Below are positions 1 through 7,176 of a stretch of DNA of 53,761 bases, one piece after another. The position numbers and the translations under genes were made by a program. The first letter of the stretch is position 1, and every line of letters starts with the position of its first letter. The notes beneath the pieces are model-generated. The model did not search any database, was not told where the DNA came from, and was given only the letters and a program-made list of their open reading frames with translations. This DNA comes from Nitrospirota bacterium (GTDB taxonomy: Bacteria; Nitrospirota; Leptospirillia; Leptospirillales; Leptospirillaceae). The stretch lies in assembly GCA_021806225.1 (NCBI GenBank), contig JAJZXW010000022.1, positions 1-53,761 on the forward strand. Reading direction: 5' to 3'.

Positions 1-60
1 GTCTCCTCCTCCTTGTTGGGATGGTGAGACACAAGTATGGCTGACTCTCGCGAGGTGGAT

Positions 61-119
61 CCCTACGACGAAATCGGGTGGTCCCCTACGACGAAATCGG
101 GTGGTCCCCTACGATGAAA
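61..119. repeat. 23-bp tandem repeat, two full copies plus a partial third
   Basis: Units begin at 61, 84 and 107 with an exact 23-bp period. Each starts CCCTACGACGAAAT and ends in GGGTGGTC; the third is cut after 13 bases and has one C-to-T change. Short repeats of this kind are found as multiple terminal repeats at IS21-type ends, but no transposase is visible here, so that link is only a suggestion. The rest of 1-374 holds no gene I can support. Confidence 0.85.
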
Positions 120-374
120 TTTTGCAGAAAAACGAAAAACCACTCTCAAGCTCTCTTGAAGAACTCTTGGGAAAGTACTAAACCGTGACCGTTTAATGTG
201 GCACAATAGTTTCCGATCAGTTTTTCTTCTTGGGGCGGTTTCGGATCTAGACTTGGAGACTCAAGCCGGACCAGGGAACGCTTCTTGTAAAGGTCCGGAG
301 AGTGAAGCCAGAAGGCGGCAAGGGGCGAATTTGGCTGAAACGGGAAGGGATTCGAAGGGAGAAATGGAAAAATA

Positions 375-692
375 ATGATTCTCGAAGTGGCAGTGCTAAA
401 TATTAAGCCGGGTTTTTCATTGGAGTTTGAGACGGCCTTTTCAATTGCACAAAGCATTATCTCATCCATGCCGGGGTACCTGTCGCATGAGGTACACCGC
501 TGCATGGAGAACTCAAATCGATATCTGCTTTTAGTCCGATGGGAAAGCCTGAAATATCATACGGAAGGATTCCGTCAGTCGCCTCAATATCAGGAATGGA
601 AAGCACTTCTGCATCATTTTTATACCCCATTCCCGACCGTTGAGCACTACGAGGCTGTTAACCACCTGTGCTCTATTGCACCAAATCACTGA
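375..692 (+). CDS. ABM-fold (antibiotic biosynthesis monooxygenase-like) protein
   Basis: A 105-residue protein with the features of the ABM ferredoxin-like fold: an N-terminal strand (MILEVAVLNIKPG), a helix of about 20 residues, the 'MPGYLSHEVHRC' strand, the 'YLLLVRWES' strand, and the late 'HTEGFRQSPQYQEW' helix. Family members are small dimeric monooxygenases acting on quinones or haem, or stress proteins of unknown substrate; nothing here identifies the substrate. The length is normal for one domain. The ATG at 375 follows a purine-rich stretch with GGGAG about 15 bases upstream and GGA closer, so the ribosome site is weak. The gene sits alone beside a dead restriction gene and is visibly AT-richer than the genes after 1247, which suggests acquisition by transfer. 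Confidence 0.75.
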   Translation: MILEVAVLNIKPGFSLEFETAFSIAQSIISSMPGYLSHEVHRCMENSNRYLLLVRWESLKYHTEGFRQSPQYQEWKALLHHFYTPFPTVEHYEAVNHLCSIAPNH

Positions 693-779
693 GTCCAATA
701 TTTCCAATCGACAGAATGGCCAAGCTCCTATAAGATCGAATTCAACAGCACCTGCCCCGCCTCTAAAAGATGTGCACCA

Positions 780-1130
780 GGCTGTTTTTATTTTAAGGGC
801 CGGACAATAACACCGGCATTCTTTCGGTTTGAAGAAGGTGCTATTCTTTTTGGAAAACTCCGTTCTTATCTCGCCAAGGTATTTCTTGCTCAGCTCGGTG
901 GGGAAGCAGGGGGCGATTTTTTGTGATTCACCCATCTCCGACCATTGATGGGAGAGTTGCCCAATACCAAATTCTCAATCAAGACTTTATCTCGATAGTG
1001 CTACAGATGGAGCTAAGATGCCGAGAGTCGATTGGGGATTCATGGGCGCTATGGAATTGACACCCCCTCCTTATGCCAGAACAAATCTCCATCTCATCCT
1101 TACTTGACCATCCAGCGGATAGGCCGTCAA
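780..1130 (+). pseudogene. hsdS: Decayed type I restriction specificity subunit (HsdS) fragment
   Basis: Three reading frames must be joined to recover an HsdS C-terminal half. From 828 the frame reads FEEGAILFGKLRSYLAKV, then the T-run at 917-922 shifts to FVIHPSPTIDGRVAQYQ, then from 1000 ATDGAKMPRVDWGFMGAM, then from 1073 MPEQISISSLLDH. The order 'ilfgkLRpYLaKv ... dFlvirp ... GaKMPRvdW ... EQ..I...LD' is that of type I S-subunit target-recognition domains. No hsdM or hsdR is in the window and no start codon can be assigned, so this is a relic of a lost restriction-modification locus. Stop codons and frameshifts make it non-functional. The remainder of 693-1246 shows no intact gene. Confidence 0.75.
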
Positions 1131-1246
1131 AGCGTTATACCGCTACCAATAAAGAAAAGTTCTGATGGGAAAACCGGTTGGACAAGAGAAGGAAAACCCA
1201 GAGTAAAAAAACAGGAATCCGTAACCCGATGTTCCTGGAGGGCTGC

Positions 1247-2428
1247 ATGACAACAAAATGCCATCGACCGGTGGGAAGGATATCCTTTCGTCTCCTCCTC
1301 CTCTTTGGAACGGTGGGCGTTATCATGGCAGGATCTCCCGGGCCTCTCTCCGCCTTAACCTTTTCCTCCTGGCCCCTCTGGACTCATTTCAGACAGAGCT
1401 TCCTACAGAAGGACGGACGGGTGATCGATCGCACGGACCATGACAAGACCACCTCGGAAGGAGAGGCCTACACGCTCTTCTTTTCCATTGTCTCGGACGA
1501 CCCTCATTCCTTCAGCGCCATCCTGTCCTGGATCACAAACAACCTGGCCCAAGGAGATCTGGCTGCCCACCTTCCGGCCTGGCTCTGGGGAAAACGACCA
1601 GACGGACGCTGGGGAGTCCTGGACAGCAACTCGGCATCTGATGCCGATTGCTGGATAGCATACTCACTGATCGAGGCGGGTCGGATCTGGAAGATTCCGG
1701 CGTACGGGATGCAAGGCCGACGGCTCCTGTCCCTGATCGAAAAAAATGAAGTCCTCTTCCTGAAAGGATACGGATGGGCCCTCCTTCCTGGGCCCTGGGG
1801 CTTTCGCCTCGCTAACGGCGCAACCCGCTTGAACCCCAGCTACCTGTCCCCCGAGATCCTGATCCGGCTGGCCTCCCTTTCCCCTAAGTCCCATTGGAAG
1901 GAGATTCTCGAAGCCTCCCTGAACCATATGACCACCATCGCCCCCCGCGGGTTTATTCCGGACTGGATCCTCGTGACACGAAACGGCCACATTCTTTCCG
2001 ATCCCCTCACGGGGCCGATCGGAAGCTACGACGCCATCCGAAGCTACCTCTGGGCCGGCCTCCTTCCTCCCCAAAGCCCCCTCCAAAAACGCCTTCTCGC
2101 CTGCATGTCGGGCATGCTCAAGGCTCTGGGGCGACGATCCGGGGTCCCGCTCTACGCCAACACCCTTCTTGGCTGGACCGCCGGGAATGGTCCCGAAGGA
2201 TTCTCCGCAGCCATTCTTCCCGCTCTCCGGGCCGAGAAAAAAACCGGCCTCACCAGGACCACGCGGCTGTCCTTGCACCAAGCCCTTCATGATGGTTTGT
2301 ACGGAACCCCTCCCCACTATTACGACCAGGTACTTTCGCTCTTTGGAACAGGATTTCTGGACCGGAGATTCTCCTTCGGGTCAAACGGAGCACTGATTCT
2401 TCCGTGGAGCTTCCCTGTCGCCTCCTGA
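1247..2428 (+). CDS. bcsZ: Periplasmic endo-1,4-beta-glucanase, glycoside hydrolase family 8 (BcsZ)
   Basis: A 393-residue protein with an N-terminal hydrophobic signal segment (about residues 14-37) followed by a GH8 fold. The general acid is in 'TSEGEAY' (E71) and the second conserved acidic position in 'SASDADCW' (D132). In cellulose-producing bacteria this enzyme trims nascent glucan in the periplasm and is needed for normal export. The ATG at 1247 was chosen because GGAGGGC lies 4 bases upstream; an in-frame start 69 bases earlier has no ribosome site and would bury the signal peptide. It is the first gene of the cellulose locus but is separated from bcsA by about 350 bases with their own promoter, so it may be transcribed separately. 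Confidence 0.92.
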   Translation: MTTKCHRPVGRISFRLLLLFGTVGVIMAGSPGPLSALTFSSWPLWTHFRQSFLQKDGRVIDRTDHDKTTSEGEAYTLFFSIVSDDPHSFSAILSWITNNLAQGDLAAHLPAWLWGKRPDGRWGVLDSNSASDADCWIAYSLIEAGRIWKIPAYGMQGRRLLSLIEKNEVLFLKGYGWALLPGPWGFRLANGATRLNPSYLSPEILIRLASLSPKSHWKEILEASLNHMTTIAPRGFIPDWILVTRNGHILSDPLTGPIGSYDAIRSYLWAGLLPPQSPLQKRLLACMSGMLKALGRRSGVPLYANTLLGWTAGNGPEGFSAAILPALRAEKKTGLTRTTRLSLHQALHDGLYGTPPHYYDQVLSLFGTGFLDRRFSFGSNGALILPWSFPVAS

Positions 2429-2777
2429 TTCCCTTTCTCCTGTCAAAACTTCTGACAGAGGACTGCAGAATTGTCAGAATTTTTAACACACCAATAATTC
2501 ATATTTAATAAGAATCATTTCCAGACACATGCTTGCACTTCCTCCTTTTATAGCATGATATTTGCAGCTGTTCAGTGACAATCAATCATGCCCCATATGA
2601 ATCCACCGGACGGACACCGATTCCTCGTGGGACTTCCGTCCTCCGACACCCGTGAACCGCTCCTGTCCGGAAATCGCCTGAGTTCTGAAATATCGGGCCC
2701 GACATGACGGGGGCAGGGCTGCGGATACCGGTGGAAATCCGCGGAACACGGTCGGCCTGCCCCCTCCAATAGAGTAG
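2429..2777. other. Intergenic region between bcsZ and bcsA
   Basis: This stretch is AT-rich between about 2450 and 2590 and carries the promoter listed separately. The part from 2590 to 2777 is GC-rich leader sequence without a convincing gene. I looked for a c-di-GMP (GEMM) riboswitch here and did not recognise one. Confidence 0.5.
2533..2561 (+). promoter_or_regulatory. Candidate sigma-70 promoter for bcsABCQ
   Basis: TTGCAC at 2533-2538 and TGATAT at 2556-2561, spaced by 17 bases, in an AT-rich pocket. It would give a leader of roughly 210 nt before bcsA. Confidence 0.5.
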
Positions 2778-4901
2778 GTGCCCCTTGTGACTCCCAAAGA
2801 ATCTGGAATCTCTTTTTCCGGAAAAATCGCCCTTCTCCTGGCGGGAATCCTGCCATTTCTTTTTCTCATGACCATTCCCGCAAAAAACTGGACGACCCAG
2901 ATTTGGCTGGGTGGTGCACTCCTCCTGATCGCCCTTCTGTTGAGAGCCGTCTTTTCCGGAAGGCGATGGGTACTCATCACGATGATCTTCATCTCCTTGT
3001 ATCTCACCGGTCGATACGGATGGTGGAGGGCCACGCAGACACTGGGCATCGGTGACCCGCGAATCCACGACTACGAGTACCCCTTCATCTTTCTTCTTTT
3101 TGGAGCCGAGCTCTTCTCCTGGACCGTCACCGTCCTTGGGTACTTCCAGTCTCTCTCCCCCCTTCAGAGAAAGGCCGAGCCCCTTCCCGAGGATGCAGGG
3201 CTCTGGCCTCGCGTTGACGTCTTCATCACCACCTACAACGAACCCCTTTCCATTGTTCGCCCTACGGTCCTGGGTGCCCTGAACCTGGACTGGCCCCCTG
3301 AAAAACTTAAGATCTATCTCCTTGACGATGGGAATCGCCCCTCCTTCCGGGAATTCGCCAATGCTGCCGGAATCGAGTATATCGCCCGGCCCGAACGCCG
3401 GCATGCCAAGGCGGGGAACCTTAATTACGCCTTCTCTCGCACCTCCGGACAATATATCGCCGTTTTCGACTGCGACCATATCCCGACGCGCTCCTTCCTC
3501 CAGACAACCGTCGGGATCCTGGAAAAACACTCCCGGTACTCCTTCGTCCAGACCCCCCATCACTTTTACTCTCCCGATCCCTACGAGCGGAACCTGGACG
3601 TCTTCCACGAGGTTCCGAACGAAGGGTCCCTGTTTTACGGCATCGTCCAGGACGGAAATGACTTCTGGGATGCGACGACCTTCTGTGGATCATGCGCCGT
3701 CCTCAGACGGGTTTCCCTCGAGGAAATCGGAGGCATCGCGGTAGATACGGTGACAGAGGACGCTCACACCTCCCTTCGCCTTCACAAGAAAGGATGGCAA
3801 TCGGCCTATCTGAACCTTCCCCAGGCTGCGGGACTGGCCACCACCACCCTGTCCGCACACATCCGGCAGAGGGTCCGATGGGCCCGGGGAATGATCCAGA
3901 TCTTCCGGATCGACAACCCACTCTTCACCCCGGGACTCAACCTTTCCCAGCGTCTATGCTATCTGAACGGCATGATGCACTTTCTGTTTTCACTGCCCCG
4001 GATCGTGTTTCTTCTCGCCCCTCTCGCCTACCTTTATTTCGGAATCAAGATCTTCGACGCGGATGCTTACTCCATTGCGGCCTATGCCCTACCGGTTCTG
4101 GCCATGGCGCTCCTCACCAACTCCACAATCCAGGGGGCTCACCGCCACTCCTTCTGGAACGAGGTCTACGAGACGACTCTGGCCCCTTACATCCTCATTC
4201 CGACGGTGATGGCACTCCTCAATCCCAAGGCTGGAATCTTCAACGTCACATCCAAGGAGGGGGTCATCCAGGACGAGTTTTTCGACCACCGGATCGCCCG
4301 GCCCTTCATCGTCTTCTGGCTTCTCAACCTCGGAGGACTGATTGCAGGCATTTATCGTTACGCCAAAGGACTGGGGGAAATACCCACCATCGTTCTGACC
4401 GTAGCCTGGGTCATTCACAACATGATTGTCCTGGGAGCCACGCTTGCGGTGGGATGGGAAACGGCCCAGCGGAGAAACCGTCCCCGCATCCCCCTGAGTC
4501 TTCCGGCCCGCATCATGGGTCCGGGACAGAAAATCCTTTCAGGAGAAACCGAAGACGTCTCCGATCTGGGTGTCCGACTGAAGATCGGCCAGGGAGATGC
4601 CCTGCTTCTGGGAGAACGACTCCTGCTTCAGATCGCCCTCTTCGACACGGTCTATGAATTTCCCTGCGAGGTTGTCGGCCTTGACGAATTTTCCGTGCGT
4701 CTCAATTTCCTCCCTTTGACTCTGGCAGAAGAGAGGAACCTCGTCCTGATCCTTTACGGAAGGGCCGATGCCTGGGTGAAGATCTTCTCCCAGAACCGCC
4801 GGGACAAAATCATGTCCAGCCTGGGCCAGATCTCGAAGTTCGCCATTGCCGGTCAGATCAGGCTCTTCCGGGCGCTCTTCCGGGAACGGCAGGCCCAGTG
4901 A
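2778..4901 (+). CDS. bcsA: Cellulose synthase catalytic subunit, UDP-forming, with PilZ domain
   Basis: A 707-residue inner-membrane family 2 glycosyltransferase that polymerises UDP-glucose and threads the chain through the membrane. Four N-terminal membrane segments precede the catalytic domain, which keeps all processive GT2 motifs: 'DVFITTYNEP' near residue 148, FDCDH (DxD) near 230, TED near 325 and QRVRW near 363. Several more membrane segments follow, then a PilZ domain with its RxxxR motif near 565 and 'DVSDLG' near 593, so allosteric activation by cyclic di-GMP is expected. An in-frame stop at 2775-2777 limits the start to GTG 2778 or GTG 2787; neither has a strong ribosome site. Its stop overlaps the bcsB start by four bases. 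It is shorter than enterobacterial BcsA, close to other bacterial forms. Confidence 0.95.
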   Translation: MPLVTPKESGISFSGKIALLLAGILPFLFLMTIPAKNWTTQIWLGGALLLIALLLRAVFSGRRWVLITMIFISLYLTGRYGWWRATQTLGIGDPRIHDYEYPFIFLLFGAELFSWTVTVLGYFQSLSPLQRKAEPLPEDAGLWPRVDVFITTYNEPLSIVRPTVLGALNLDWPPEKLKIYLLDDGNRPSFREFANAAGIEYIARPERRHAKAGNLNYAFSRTSGQYIAVFDCDHIPTRSFLQTTVGILEKHSRYSFVQTPHHFYSPDPYERNLDVFHEVPNEGSLFYGIVQDGNDFWDATTFCGSCAVLRRVSLEEIGGIAVDTVTEDAHTSLRLHKKGWQSAYLNLPQAAGLATTTLSAHIRQRVRWARGMIQIFRIDNPLFTPGLNLSQRLCYLNGMMHFLFSLPRIVFLLAPLAYLYFGIKIFDADAYSIAAYALPVLAMALLTNSTIQGAHRHSFWNEVYETTLAPYILIPTVMALLNPKAGIFNVTSKEGVIQDEFFDHRIARPFIVFWLLNLGGLIAGIYRYAKGLGEIPTIVLTVAWVIHNMIVLGATLAVGWETAQRRNRPRIPLSLPARIMGPGQKILSGETEDVSDLGVRLKIGQGDALLLGERLLLQIALFDTVYEFPCEVVGLDEFSVRLNFLPLTLAEERNLVLILYGRADAWVKIFSQNRRDKIMSSLGQISKFAIAGQIRLFRALFRERQAQ

Positions 4902-7153
4902 GACGGCTCCCCAGACCGGATTTCTTGCGTCTTTCCTTCATGCTCCTCTCGATCGGACTTTTTCTCACGAGCCCGAATGCATCCCGAGCGACGACACCCG
5001 AGCCTCCCGCAACCGCCCCCCATCCCCCCGCGGCCTACCGGGGGTTTGCGAAATCCTTCACCTTTTCGGAGCTGGGCTGGAGACGATCCGTGGAGATCTC
5101 CGGAACCAGCATGGACCGGACCGCCTTCTTTGGGGTTCCCCCCAGCCAGATGCTGGAACAGGGCCAGGTGACGGTTCGTTTTTCCTATCTCCCCCAGAAG
5201 GCTCCCATCCGTATCCCGCGACTCGAGGTGGACATCAACGAGACCTCTCTCGGAACCCTGCCTCTCCCCTCCTCTCCTCCGGAGCATCCCGCGCCACAAT
5301 CGGCCACATTCAGGATTCCCCCCTATTTGGTCACGACGCTCAACTCTCTCAGGATCCGGGTGGCGAAAGATCCGAAGCATCCTTGCGACACAATTTACAC
5401 GGGCCCCTTCATCCGGATCGATCCGTCGAGCGAAGTCTCGCTCTCGGGGATCCGGATCCATTTTCCCAACCGGCTCTCGGACCTTCCGCTTCCCTTCCTC
5501 TACCACGCCATGACCGGGACACGGAGCCTGACCTTCCTGATGGGACACACCGATCTTCCACTCCTTGAGGCCGCCGGGATCACCGCATCCTGGATCGGGT
5601 TGAAAAGCGAGAGCTCCCCGCTAAAGTTTCAGGCCATAACCGGACTCCCCAACGATGTCGGGTCCCTTCCCACCGGCAATCTGATCTTGCTGGCCGCAGC
5701 CCCCCAAATTCCCCACTGGTCCTTTATTCCACCCGTCAATGGACCGACCCTGGCACTCGTGGACAATCCGGACGATTCCTACGGAAAAATTCTCCTGATT
5801 CTCGGAAAGACCTCCGGGGACGTCCGGACCGCCGCTCTGGCTCTTTCCCTGGGCCAATTTGACGCATCAGGCTCTCTTTCGACGGTTTCCAACGTCGTTC
5901 TTCCGGCATCGCGCGGAAAAAACGAGGCCCCCCGGTGGATCGACACCCGGAAACCCGTTCGCCTTGACACCCTGGCAGACAAGGACCAACTCAAGGTGAG
6001 CGGAACCGGATCTCTTCCCATCCGCTTTTCCCTTCCCTCCGACCTCTTTGTCTGGCATCAGTCTTCCTTTCCCCTGTGGCTTCATTACCGGTATGCCGCC
6101 CTTCCGGGGGAAGAGCGCTCACGACTGGACCTTCTCCTGAACAAGACCTTCCAGGATTCGATTCCCCTCCCCTCCACCCCGCCAGGAGCCTCCGATCAAG
6201 TCCGGACAATTCCTGTCAGCCTCAAGGATCTCACCCCTTTCCGAAACGTTCTCCGGATCAACTTCAACTTCAACTCGGGGATACCGGGAGTTCTCTCCTG
6301 CACCGCAAACCATAATCCCCGCCTCCAGGGAACGATTCTCGGGAATTCGTCGCTTGATCTGACCGGCATCCCCCACTATGTCCGTCTCCCCAACCTCCGT
6401 CTCGTCCCCAACGGCGGATATCCCTTCACCCGATACCCTGACCTGCGGAGAACGGCCTTCGTCCTCCCTGAATCCCCCGGTGAGGGGGATCTCAGGATTT
6501 TTCTTCATCTCATGGCCTTCCTTTCCGAGGAAACGGGCTCCCCGGGTATTTATCTGTCAGTCACGACCGCCGATCATCTTTCCGAATTCCGGGACAGGAA
6601 CCTGATACTGATCGGAACCTACGATTCGAATCCCCTCCTGCTCCGATACGGGAAAGCCCTTCCCCTGGACACCCCTGAAACCCGCTCCCGGATCCGGCTC
6701 GAAAGCCGCCTGGAAAGCTTCTTCAGGTGGTCCAACCCACCTCCCAAAGCCTACGGGCCAGAAGCTCTCGCCGCCTACTTCAAGGAAGACCGAAACCCTC
6801 TGGGCGTCATGGAGGAGGACGTTTCTCCGCTGGCCCCCCGGCGAATCATCCTCTCCCTGGGAGGTGTGAGCGAGGAGTCCCTTCTCTCGATGGACCGGGT
6901 CCTGTTCGACCCGAGACATTTTTCCGACATTTTCGGACAGGTGAGCGTGGTGGGAGCCGATCGGATCCAATCCTTTCTCGTTCCGGGGGACCGTTTTTCC
7001 CTGGGACACCTCCCTTTTCTGACAGCCCTGCGATTCTGGTTCTATTCCCATCCGCTGGGAACGCTGCTCGCCCTTCTTCTCCTCAGTGTCATACTGGGCA
7101 CCATCCTGTCCTGGATCCTTCCGGGCCTCGCAGACCGGAGGCAAAGCCCTTGA
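4898..7153 (+). CDS. bcsB: Cellulose synthase periplasmic subunit BcsB
   Basis: A 751-residue protein with an N-terminal signal segment, a large periplasmic region and a single C-terminal membrane anchor (about residues 722-743, followed by basic residues). The segment 'MDRTAFFGVPPSQM' and the following strands match the BcsB family, whose carbohydrate-binding and flavodoxin-like modules guide the glucan from BcsA across the periplasm. The C-terminal helix packs against BcsA and is required for its activity in characterised systems. It starts with GTG at 4898, overlapping the bcsA stop (GTGA), which implies translational coupling and equimolar production. The length is typical for the family. 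Confidence 0.93.
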   Translation: MRRLPRPDFLRLSFMLLSIGLFLTSPNASRATTPEPPATAPHPPAAYRGFAKSFTFSELGWRRSVEISGTSMDRTAFFGVPPSQMLEQGQVTVRFSYLPQKAPIRIPRLEVDINETSLGTLPLPSSPPEHPAPQSATFRIPPYLVTTLNSLRIRVAKDPKHPCDTIYTGPFIRIDPSSEVSLSGIRIHFPNRLSDLPLPFLYHAMTGTRSLTFLMGHTDLPLLEAAGITASWIGLKSESSPLKFQAITGLPNDVGSLPTGNLILLAAAPQIPHWSFIPPVNGPTLALVDNPDDSYGKILLILGKTSGDVRTAALALSLGQFDASGSLSTVSNVVLPASRGKNEAPRWIDTRKPVRLDTLADKDQLKVSGTGSLPIRFSLPSDLFVWHQSSFPLWLHYRYAALPGEERSRLDLLLNKTFQDSIPLPSTPPGASDQVRTIPVSLKDLTPFRNVLRINFNFNSGIPGVLSCTANHNPRLQGTILGNSSLDLTGIPHYVRLPNLRLVPNGGYPFTRYPDLRRTAFVLPESPGEGDLRIFLHLMAFLSEETGSPGIYLSVTTADHLSEFRDRNLILIGTYDSNPLLLRYGKALPLDTPETRSRIRLESRLESFFRWSNPPPKAYGPEALAAYFKEDRNPLGVMEEDVSPLAPRRIILSLGGVSEESLLSMDRVLFDPRHFSDIFGQVSVVGADRIQSFLVPGDRFSLGHLPFLTALRFWFYSHPLGTLLALLLLSVILGTILSWILPGLADRRQSP

Positions 7154-7176
7154 TTGTCTTCCCCCGGAGTCTTCCC

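Noticed and set aside
531-935. Minus-strand open frame across the ABM gene end and the HsdS remnant
   Set aside because: It overlaps the plus-strand HsdS signature and has no motifs of its own.
2588-2707. Short plus-strand frame of 39 codons upstream of bcsA
   Set aside because: No ribosome site and no coupling to bcsA; likely chance.
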